From Actinomycetes bacterium (GTDB lineage: Bacteria; Actinomycetota; Thermoleophilia; Gaiellales; Gaiellaceae), in assembly GCA_030624785.1 (NCBI GenBank), contig JAUXJK010000021.1:1-12715 (forward strand): a DNA stretch of 12,715 nucleotides. Direction: 5' to 3'. The position numbers and the translations under genes were made by a program. Under the pieces are notes generated by a model. That model saw nothing but the letters and a program-made list of their open reading frames with translations. It was not told where the DNA came from and searched no databases. Shown here in pieces: positions 7,070 through 12,715 of the stretch. Within the stretch, counting starts at the first letter, position 1; every line of letters starts with the position of its first letter.

Positions 7070-7945
7070 ATGTCCGAGCCGAAGTTCTCAGTTTCACAGA
7101 TCACCACGTTCAATGACTCGTTCGAAGCGGATCTCGCGAACTACGCAGAGGCGGGAGCGACAGGAATCGGGCTCTTCGAGCCAAAGCTCGGCGACGGTGA
7201 CGACGTCGACAATCTCGCCCGTTTCAACGAGAGCGGGCTTAACGCGACGACCTGCATCCCAAGCACCCTGTCGATCTGGCCCGTGCCTTTCCCAGGGCCC
7301 GACGACCCCCATGAGCGAACGGCCGGGCTATGCGCGGGAATCGAGAGACTCGCCGCGTTCGAACCCGAGGTGATTCTGTGTCTCACCGGCTACCCGGGAG
7401 AAGATGTTGATGCCGGCCAAGCCTACGAGATCACGGTGAGTGGCTTGCGGAAAGCAGCACAGGTCGCTGCTGCCCATGGTCTGACCCTTGGAGTGGAGCC
7501 GCTCCACCGGAAGCTCTACGAGACATGGTCGACGGTGAGCGATATCCCCGGGACAATTGCGCTCATCGACGATATCGGGGAAGAGAACGTGCGCCTGCTC
7601 TACGACGTCTACCACCTTTGGGATACAGAGAACATCATCGAAGAAACCGTTCGCCACGGTAAGCGGATCTCGACGAGCGTGCATGTTTGCGACTGGCGTG
7701 CAGATACGCGCAGCAGCTTCGATCGCGTCCTTCCCGGTGACGGAATCATGGATCTCCCGGCCCTACTCGGTGCGCTCGAAGCCGGCGGCGTCGTTGATTG
7801 GTTCGATCTCGAGATCTTCTCGGATGACGGAACGTTCGAGGATGACTTCGACGACTCGCTTTGGAGGCAGGACGCCGTCGAAGTCATACGCCGCGGCAAG
7901 GCCGGATTCGAGAAGGCCTGGGCCGAGCGAAAAGCGCCTGCCTGA
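7070..7945 (+). CDS. Xylose-isomerase-like TIM barrel C (sugar isomerase/epimerase)
   Basis: A 291-residue AP_endonuc_2-type TIM barrel with a full canonical metal site: Glu143 (GVEPLH), Asp179 and His182 (YDVYH), His205 (VHVCDWR) and Glu248 (DLEIF). Arg210, after HVCDW, sits where ketose 3-epimerases and hydroxypyruvate isomerases place a substrate-binding Arg. It is clearly a different subfamily from barrels A and B, with little identity outside the superfamily motifs. A perfect AGGAGG site precedes the ATG by 6 bases. The next gene starts after a single base. Likely a ketose, keto-acid or keto-polyol isomerase or epimerase; the substrate is unknown. Confidence 0.88.
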   Translation: MSEPKFSVSQITTFNDSFEADLANYAEAGATGIGLFEPKLGDGDDVDNLARFNESGLNATTCIPSTLSIWPVPFPGPDDPHERTAGLCAGIERLAAFEPEVILCLTGYPGEDVDAGQAYEITVSGLRKAAQVAAAHGLTLGVEPLHRKLYETWSTVSDIPGTIALIDDIGEENVRLLYDVYHLWDTENIIEETVRHGKRISTSVHVCDWRADTRSSFDRVLPGDGIMDLPALLGALEAGGVVDWFDLEIFSDDGTFEDDFDDSLWRQDAVEVIRRGKAGFEKAWAERKAPA

Positions 7946-7946
7946 G

Positions 7947-8720
7947 ATGCGGCTCCAAGGCAAGATCGCTCTGGTGACCGGGGCCTCGCACGAGCGGGGC
8001 ATTGGTCGTGGCATCGCGCTCGCGCTTGCGCAGGCCGGTGCCGATGTCGCATGTAGTGACATCGGGTTCGAGGATCAGGGAGAGCAGCTCGCAGCGCTGA
8101 TTCGCGATCTGGGACAGAGATCGATGTTCGTTCGAGCTGACGTAAGCGACCGAACCGACGTCGACGAGCTCATCGAGCAAGTCGAAACGACACTAGGGCC
8201 ACTCGACATTGCGTGCTCCAACGCCGGCACGGCCGACTGGGAGGCGTTCCACGAGATCTCCGACGCCTCGCTCGAGAAGATCGTCGGAGCGAATCTCACG
8301 GGCGCATTCAACGTTGGTCAAGCGGCTGCTCGCGCGATGGCGCGCAGCGAGCGTGACGGCAGAATCGTCTTCACCTCCTCTGTCCACGTCCAGATGGGAT
8401 TTCCGTCGATGGCGGTCTACGGCGCGACAAAGCAGGGCGTGCGAGCTCTCGCGGAGCACATGGCGATTGAGCTTGCGCCGATCGGCATTCTCGTCAACCA
8501 CATCGGCCCGGGTTGGGTGAAGTCGCAACTGAACGACAACTCGCCCGGCCTGCAGACCGAAGAGGACGAGGCCGCGACCATCGAACTGATCCCGATTCCA
8601 CGCCCTTCTGAGGCGATCGACCAGGGTCACGCGGTCGTGTATCTCTGTTCCGAGGAGGCAGGCTACGTCACGGGCGAGTTCCTGCGTGTTGACGGCGGCT
8701 TCGTGGTGGGGAAGTACTGA
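7947..8720 (+). CDS. Short-chain dehydrogenase/reductase (classical SDR, active partner)
   Basis: A 257-residue classical SDR. The cofactor loop is the longer variant TGASHERGIG (11-20). Asp38 follows strand 2, suggesting NAD(H). SNAG is at 91-94. The catalytic residues are Asn116, Ser145, Tyr158 and Lys162 (YGATK), and VDGG is near the C-terminus. The ATG at 7947 follows the barrel C stop by one base. A reading frame open further upstream (to 7557) is only an out-of-frame run through barrel C and was not used. The stop overlaps the start of the next gene (TGATG), which encodes a truncated SDR lacking the active site, so the two products may be made in fixed ratio and assemble together. Likely oxidises or reduces a hydroxy/keto intermediate of the pathway. 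Confidence 0.9.
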   Translation: MRLQGKIALVTGASHERGIGRGIALALAQAGADVACSDIGFEDQGEQLAALIRDLGQRSMFVRADVSDRTDVDELIEQVETTLGPLDIACSNAGTADWEAFHEISDASLEKIVGANLTGAFNVGQAAARAMARSERDGRIVFTSSVHVQMGFPSMAVYGATKQGVRALAEHMAIELAPIGILVNHIGPGWVKSQLNDNSPGLQTEEDEAATIELIPIPRPSEAIDQGHAVVYLCSEEAGYVTGEFLRVDGGFVVGKY

Positions 8721-9289
8721 TGGCAAGGCTCACGCTCGCCAACGTGCCCGCCGCTCTCGAGCCTGCCCTTCGGCACGTGCTCGAAGACGCGCCGCTTCCG
8801 ACCCTCGTTGCGGGGCCGGGAGATGCGCAAGTTGGACCCTTCATAGAGCTTACTCAGAGTCAGTGGAACGAAGCGATCGACGGGATGACGGGCGCGTTCC
8901 GCGCTGCCCGCGACGCCGCTGCCACGATGATCGAGAGCGGTGAGGGTGGGCGTATCGTCTTGCTTTCGAACCCACCGGCAGTACGGGCCGTTCACGGTGC
9001 CGCGCTCGCCGCGACCGGAGGCGGGTTTCTCACAACCGCAGCGCAGGTAGCCGCGGCAGAACTCGCCGAGCATGGGATCACGTCGAACGTCGTCGGAGCG
9101 GGCTGGACAGAGGGCAGCGGATTCGTGGAGGGCATCCCGGCGGGCAGACTTGCGCGCCCGGAGGAGATCGCCGCGGTAGTTGCATTCCTTGCCAGCGAGG
9201 CGGCCTCCTACGTCAACGGCGCGGTTATCACCGTCGATGGCGGGTTTACCATCACGAAGACGGCTGGCGGTAGCCCACTTCTCCGTTGA
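8720..9289 (+). CDS. Truncated, catalytically dead SDR homologue (possible partner subunit)
   Basis: A 189-residue protein clearly related to SDRs from about residue 28: GPFIELTQSQWNEAID, GRIVLL, AEHGITSNVV, RLARPEEIAAVVAFLAS and VNGAVITVDGG all match the C-terminal three quarters of the fold. The first Rossmann strands with TGxxxGxG are absent. Aligning on conserved blocks puts Gly55, Asn84, Ala97 and Gly101 where the Asn-Ser-Tyr-Lys tetrad should be. The whole protein has one Tyr (164) and one Lys (180), neither near the active site. It should not bind the dinucleotide or catalyse. The frame is intact over its length, the C-terminus is conserved and the gene is coupled at both ends (TGATG and TTGA overlaps), so it looks maintained rather than a decaying pseudogene. 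A structural partner for the SDR at 7947-8720 is the most economical reading, by analogy with BbsC of the heterotetrameric BbsCD dehydrogenase. Confidence 0.8.
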   Translation: MARLTLANVPAALEPALRHVLEDAPLPTLVAGPGDAQVGPFIELTQSQWNEAIDGMTGAFRAARDAAATMIESGEGGRIVLLSNPPAVRAVHGAALAATGGGFLTTAAQVAAAELAEHGITSNVVGAGWTEGSGFVEGIPAGRLARPEEIAAVVAFLASEAASYVNGAVITVDGGFTITKTAGGSPLLR

Positions 9290-10173
9290 GTGGCTCGACA
9301 TCCATCTCGCTCGCCTGTACCGACAACACGTTTCGACTTCTCACGCCGTGGGAGAGTGCCCTGCGGGTGATTCAAATACTCGAGCTCGATCGCGTCGACG
9401 TGTGCCTGATGGGAAACCGCTCGCACCTGCGGCCCGAACACATTCGCCATGACATTCCGGCCTGCGCGACACGTATCCAATCCGGGCTGCAAGACACGGG
9501 CCTCGAGCTGTCTGACCTCTTCTGTATCCCATGGACAGACTTCGAGACCTTCGCGCCCAACCATCCTGACAAGGTCGAGCGCGACAGGGCCTGGAGCCTG
9601 TTTGTCGACATGCTCGAGTTGGCCGAGCGGGTGCGGGCACCGGGACTGACGATGCTGCCGGGAATTGCGTGGCCTGGCGACAACTTCGAGGCTTCGTTTG
9701 ATCGCGCAGTCGAGGAACTCAGTCGTCGTGCAATCGAGGCACACGAACGAGGCCTACGGTTCTCTGTGGAGCCTCATGCCGGTTCGATCGCGGAAGACCC
9801 AACGAATGCCGCGCGCCTCTGTGACGCGGTTCAGCGGCTTGAGCTCACGCTTGATTACAGCCACTTCGTATTTCAGGGCTATAGCGAACATGAAATCGAA
9901 CCGCTCATCACCCACGCGCGCCATCTACACGCGCGGGGAGCGGCGCATGGTCGGATGCAGGCGCCGCTCGGCGAGAACACGATCGACTTCGAACGCATGG
10001 TCGATGCGCTTGTAGAAGCCGGCTACCAGGGAGACATCGGGCTCGAATATCTCTGGATCGAGTGGGCCGATCTGAATCGATGTGACACCCTGTCCGAGAC
10101 CATCCTGCTTCGTGATCGCCTTCGCGCAAGGCTCGCTGGCGAACCCTGGACGTACCCAGGATCGACGATCTGA
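9286..10173 (+). CDS. Xylose-isomerase-like TIM barrel D (sugar isomerase/epimerase), TTG start
   Basis: A 295-residue AP_endonuc_2-type TIM barrel. The metal-site residues are Glu162 (VEPHAG), Asp190 and His193 (DYSH), His215 (HLHARGA) and Glu254 (GLEYLW), so the set is complete. It represents a third subfamily, distinct from A/B and C. The best start is the TTG at 9286, which overlaps the preceding stop (TTGA). The next in-frame GTG, around 9364, would cut off the first beta strand, and no in-frame ATG occurs before the fold begins. A poor start codon plus stop overlap implies coupled, possibly lower, translation. It is the last gene of the plus-strand run. Substrate unknown; DYSHF and RHLHARGA are typical of uncharacterised sugar isomerase/epimerase proteins. 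Confidence 0.85.
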   Translation: MSGSTSISLACTDNTFRLLTPWESALRVIQILELDRVDVCLMGNRSHLRPEHIRHDIPACATRIQSGLQDTGLELSDLFCIPWTDFETFAPNHPDKVERDRAWSLFVDMLELAERVRAPGLTMLPGIAWPGDNFEASFDRAVEELSRRAIEAHERGLRFSVEPHAGSIAEDPTNAARLCDAVQRLELTLDYSHFVFQGYSEHEIEPLITHARHLHARGAAHGRMQAPLGENTIDFERMVDALVEAGYQGDIGLEYLWIEWADLNRCDTLSETILLRDRLRARLAGEPWTYPGSTI

Positions 10174-10219
10174 CTCGCCGTCCTCAGTCGCGGCAGACCA
10201 GAGGTGCGATCGCTCTAGG

Positions 10220-10253
10220 GTGAGCAGCCGCCGCAGGCCGGGACGCCGCTCAC
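10220..10253. terminator. Weak candidate hairpin between convergent genes
   Basis: GTGAGC (10220-10225) and GCTCAC (10248-10253) form a 6-bp inverted repeat with a GC-rich loop, between the end of barrel D and the end of the convergent gcvT-like gene. It overlaps the stop codon of the latter. There is no T-tract on either side, so intrinsic termination is doubtful; Rho-dependent termination would be equally possible. Confidence 0.2.
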
Positions 10254-11344
10254 GGACGCCGCGGCTTTCGGTGCGGCGGACGCGAAGCCTTCAAGCGCTG
10301 CACGCGACCTCGAGGGCTCTTCGTGGGCTGTGATCCGATCACCGGCGAGTCGTGAATATGGCCGAGCCGAGTCTCGCCAGAAACGTCGATCTCGAGCTTG
10401 TTTCCAGCCTTGGCTACCCCAGGCCACACGTAGGCGAGCCCGATCCCACGCTCGAGAACGGGTGAGAAGGCTCCCGACGTGACCCGTCCGTCTCCTTCGA
10501 TGCTTGCTCCCGATGGCGGAACGGTGTCGTCCTCCATCACGAAGGAGACCAAACGCTGCGAAGGAGCCTGCCGCTTGACCCGTCGTAGGGGGCCGACGCC
10601 GACAAAGTTCTTGCTCGTCTTGACGACGTTGCCCAGACCAGCCTCGTACGGGTTCTGCTCGGCGGTGACATCGCGGCCGTGCCGCACCAGGCCCTGTTCG
10701 AGCCGCAAGGAGTCACGGGCTGCCATTCCACAGGGAGTGATTCCGCGCTCCATGATGTTGTCCCAGAGCGTGCCGACGTCAGCCGTGTTGCACAGCAACT
10801 CGTACCCCGACTCGCCGGTGTAGCCGGTTCCCGATACGAGACACTCGACGCCGAGAACCTCTCGCCGTTCGAACGCAAACCGTTCGACGTCGACCTCGAG
10901 TAGCTCCGAGGCGAGTCGACCCTGAACCGCGAGAATGCTCCAGTCCTCAGAGACGTCCTCCAATTCGGACAGAAGCTCTAGATCCCGTGAGAGGTTTCGA
11001 GCATTCACGGTGAGCAGAAATCCCTGCGCAAGTCGAAAGAGAATGAGGTCGTCGACGACGCCGCCATTCTCGTCGGTAAGCAACGTGTACTGACTTTGGC
11101 CGGACGCGAGTCGCTCCACGTCATTCGTGAGCCGGGTTTGGAGGTACTCCTCCGCCCATGACCACTTGATTGCAAGCGCGGCGAGGTGGCCAAGATCAAA
11201 CGCTCCGGCTGCTTCGCGGACGGCAAGGTGCTCGTCCTTTGCCGACGAGAACTCGTACGGCAGCTGCCACCCGTCGATCTCGGCGAAAGTAGCATCGAGG
11301 GCGAGGTGCCGCTCGTGAAGTGGCGTGTGCCGGGGCTTCGACAT
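10250..11344 (-). CDS. gcvT: Stand-alone aminomethyltransferase (glycine cleavage T-protein-like)
   Basis: A 364-residue protein matching T-protein from end to end. It begins TPLHERHL, continues with AGAFDLGHL, the folate-domain DENGGVVDDLI (Asp98/Asp99, including the conserved catalytic Asp), TGYTGESGYEL (173-183), PCGMAARDSLRLEQGL and GRVTSGAFSPVL (286-297). T-protein transfers the aminomethyl one-carbon unit from lipoylated H-protein to tetrahydrofolate, releasing ammonia. No gcvH or gcvP is adjacent, and the gene forms its own minus-strand unit, convergent with the catabolic operon and divergent from the aldehyde dehydrogenase. The usual SHM signature is GHL here. The last 25 or so residues form an unusual Arg/Lys/Pro-rich tail. 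It is either a displaced gcvT or a GcvT-fold demethylase; the full-length canonical match favours the former. Confidence 0.85.
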   Translation of the reverse strand: MSKPRHTPLHERHLALDATFAEIDGWQLPYEFSSAKDEHLAVREAAGAFDLGHLAALAIKWSWAEEYLQTRLTNDVERLASGQSQYTLLTDENGGVVDDLILFRLAQGFLLTVNARNLSRDLELLSELEDVSEDWSILAVQGRLASELLEVDVERFAFERREVLGVECLVSGTGYTGESGYELLCNTADVGTLWDNIMERGITPCGMAARDSLRLEQGLVRHGRDVTAEQNPYEAGLGNVVKTSKNFVGVGPLRRVKRQAPSQRLVSFVMEDDTVPPSGASIEGDGRVTSGAFSPVLERGIGLAYVWPGVAKAGNKLEIDVSGETRLGHIHDSPVIGSQPTKSPRGRVQRLKASRPPHRKPRRP

Positions 11345-11534
11345 GCGCTACGTGAAGCCCTGACATCTCCGAATATGCCGCTGCATCGCCCTATTGTGCG
11401 CCATCGCGCCACACGCTGCCGACAGAACACGACTCGCGCCACGGAATGGCGACAAGTCCGGCGCAGGGTCGAGCCATGAACGTTCTTGACGTTTCGATGT
11501 GAAACCGTCATGCTGGCAGTTGCGGTTGCGTCTA
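11345..11534. promoter_or_regulatory. Divergent intergenic region (gcvT-like / aldehyde dehydrogenase)
   Basis: About 190 bases between two divergent genes, which must hold promoters for both directions. On the plus strand TTGACG (11486-11491) resembles a -35 box, with CATGCT (11509-11514) as a poor -10 at 17-base spacing. An imperfect palindrome overlaps this element. I see no clear minus-strand promoter by eye and no small gene or RNA. Confidence 0.5.
11487..11510. promoter_or_regulatory. Imperfect palindrome, candidate operator
   Basis: The left arm TGACGTTTC (11487-11495) is mirrored by GAAA-C-CGTCA (11501-11510) across GATGT. Nine base pairs match if one C (11505) is skipped. It overlaps a TTGACG -35-like element upstream of the aldehyde dehydrogenase, a position where a bound protein would block RNA polymerase. 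The binding factor is unknown; the bulged base weakens the case. Confidence 0.35.
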
Positions 11535-12715
11535 GTGAGTACAGGGCTACATCAACAAGTCATCGTCGCCGGCCGACTTATGTCCGGCGGCGGTCCGCCG
11601 ATTGAGGTGCGCTTTCCGTATACGGGGGAGCGCGTCTCGTGGCTTTCTGGAGTCTCGCGCCAGGTAATGGACGAGGCGATCGCCGGAGCGCTGGCAGCGT
11701 TCGAGGAATACAAGATGGTGCCTGCGCATCGAAGAGCCTCGCTGCTATACGCCGCGGCCGAGATCCTGGAAGGCCGCGAGGACGAACTCGCCCGAGAGAT
11801 CACACTGGAGTCCGGCAAGGCCATCTCGGAGTCGCGAGTGGAATGTCGGCAGGCGGTGTCGACGTTCCGCGTCGCAGCCGAGGAGGTCGTTCGGATCGAG
11901 GGAGAAACCGTGCCTCTCGACGGCGTCGAGACCGAAGGCATGCACGGCGATGTCCGCCGCTTCCCGATGGGCCCCGTCGCGGCCATCACACCGTTTGGCT
12001 CACCACTGGGCATCGTCGCGCACAAGGTGGCGCCGGCGCTCGCGGCCGGGAACTCGGTGCTCGTCAAGCCCTCTCCGAGTACGCCACTCAGCGCGCTGAG
12101 CGTCGGCCGCGCCGTCCTTGATGCCGCAAGCGCGCTCGAGCTTCCAACGGGCCTCATCAGCGTGCTGCCCTGCGCCGATGACGCGGCAGAGCCGCTAGTC
12201 ACCGACCCTCGTGTACGCGTCTTGTCGTTCACGGGCTCGAGCCGCGTCGGCTGGGCGCTTCGGTCGTTGGCCGGCCAGAAGCGCGTCATGCTTGAGCTGA
12301 GCGGTAACTGCGCCGTGATCGTGCACAAGGATGGTGAGATCGAGCGGGCCGCCGAGCGCTGCGCGCAAGGCGCGTTCCTCTTTGCCGGGCAGCACTGCGC
12401 ATCGGTCCAGCGCATCTACGCTCACGAGAGCATCGCCGATGCCCTGATGCGACTTCTCGTGGCACACGCTCAGCGGGTCACGATCGGTGACCCACGAGAC
12501 GACGAGACTCACGTGGGTCCGATGCGCAGCGAACACGAAGCCAAGCGCGCCGCGGAATGGCTCGACGAAGCTGTCGAAGCAGGGGCTCAGGTGCTCTGTG
12601 GTGGCCGACATGACGGACCGGTGTTTCAACCCACTGTCGTCACAGGAACCCAGCACCACCTGCGTATTGTCTGCGAAGAGGTCTTCGCGCCGATCGTCGT
12701 CGTCGAGCGCTACTC
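11535..12715 (+). CDS. NAD(P)+-dependent aldehyde dehydrogenase, 3'-truncated by the window edge
   Basis: 393 residues are visible and the frame is open at the right edge; the family length is about 475-500. Seen are an N-terminal PYTGERV segment, KPS with Lys178 for cofactor binding, FTGS (232-235), the general base Glu254 in LELSGN, the nucleophile Cys288 in GQHCAS, and EVFAP (382-386). The segment around 141-173 matches the phosphonoacetaldehyde/lactaldehyde/glyceraldehyde-3-phosphate type subgroup. The near-invariant oxyanion-hole Asn of the PFN/PWN motif is Gly155 here (TPFGSPL), and the first Gly of the LELGG motif is Ser256. I prefer the GTG at 11535 because residues 9-30 then fit the conserved N-terminal strand region; an internal ATG at 11580 would lose part of it. 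No strong ribosome binding site is visible. Role in the pathway is only inferred from proximity. Confidence 0.9.
   Translation, partial: MSTGLHQQVIVAGRLMSGGGPPIEVRFPYTGERVSWLSGVSRQVMDEAIAGALAAFEEYKMVPAHRRASLLYAAAEILEGREDELAREITLESGKAISESRVECRQAVSTFRVAAEEVVRIEGETVPLDGVETEGMHGDVRRFPMGPVAAITPFGSPLGIVAHKVAPALAAGNSVLVKPSPSTPLSALSVGRAVLDAASALELPTGLISVLPCADDAAEPLVTDPRVRVLSFTGSSRVGWALRSLAGQKRVMLELSGNCAVIVHKDGEIERAAERCAQGAFLFAGQHCASVQRIYAHESIADALMRLLVAHAQRVTIGDPRDDETHVGPMRSEHEAKRAAEWLDEAVEAGAQVLCGGRHDGPVFQPTVVTGTQHHLRIVCEEVFAPIVVVERY

Noticed and set aside
7557..7946. Upstream extension of the second SDR through the end of barrel C
   Set aside because: The extra 130 codons are an out-of-frame read of barrel C. 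The canonical SDR N-terminus begins at the ATG at 7947.
10206..10213. GCGATCGC octamer palindrome between convergent genes
   Set aside because: I noticed only this one copy. It resembles the cyanobacterial HIP1 repeat but a single occurrence in GC-rich DNA is expected by chance.
11580..11582. ATG as the start of the aldehyde dehydrogenase
   Set aside because: It would drop about 15 residues that fit the conserved ALDH N-terminal region. The in-frame GTG at 11535 is favoured, though not proven.
11552..12415. Minus-strand open frame (287 codons) opposite the aldehyde dehydrogenase
   Set aside because: Ser/Ala/Arg-rich translation with no recognisable domain; the plus strand carries a clear ALDH with catalytic Cys and Glu.
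1..12715. CRISPR arrays, tRNA or rRNA genes, insertion sequences, phage or toxin-antitoxin genes
   Set aside because: I saw no regularly spaced repeats, cloverleaf-like segments, transposase motifs or flanking inverted repeats; nearly the whole window is accounted for by metabolic genes.

Overview
The window is GC-rich, densely packed bacterial chromosome. Genes on the plus strand are separated by a few bases or overlap through shared stop/start codons, and several have good AGGAGG-type ribosome binding sites. The codon bias (strong G/C third positions, many GTC, CTC, GAC and GAG codons) and the content (LacI-type regulator followed by several small-molecule oxidoreductases and isomerases) suggest a soil actinobacterium, possibly of the Thermoleophilia type. 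That placement is inference only; no rRNA or marker gene is present.

Layout. Positions 1-10173 look like one long plus-strand catabolic operon. It holds a LacI-family regulator cut by the left edge (1-876), a C45-type Ntn hydrolase (860-2056), a cyclase/kynurenine-formamidase-type metal hydrolase (2088-2831), a VOC metalloenzyme (2828-3319), a xylose-isomerase-like TIM barrel A (3334-4263), an SDR (4270-5013), barrel B, a paralogue of A (5056-5982), a zinc alcohol dehydrogenase (6001-7059), barrel C (7070-7945), a second SDR (7947-8720), a truncated SDR without catalytic residues (8720-9289) and barrel D (9286-10173). A convergent minus-strand gene follows, a stand-alone GcvT-type aminomethyltransferase (10250-11344). 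After a divergent intergenic region with an imperfect palindrome there is an aldehyde dehydrogenase cut by the right edge (11535-12715).

How it may work. The three hydrolase/VOC genes could release a hydroxylated or sugar-like core from an amide, ester or lactone conjugate. The Zn-ADH and SDRs would then oxidise or reduce it, and four metal-dependent barrels would isomerise, epimerise or eliminate on the keto intermediates. The aldehyde dehydrogenase and GcvT may handle downstream aldehyde and one-carbon products, although they belong to other transcription units. No sugar kinase, aldolase or transporter is visible, so the substrate probably stays unphosphorylated in these steps, or those genes lie outside the window. 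I do not recognise the complete gene set as a described pathway.

Most notable points: the catalytically dead, N-terminally truncated SDR coupled to an intact SDR; the A/B barrel pair, both with Asp where the family has its last metal-binding Glu; and an aldehyde dehydrogenase with Gly at the near-invariant oxyanion-hole Asn.
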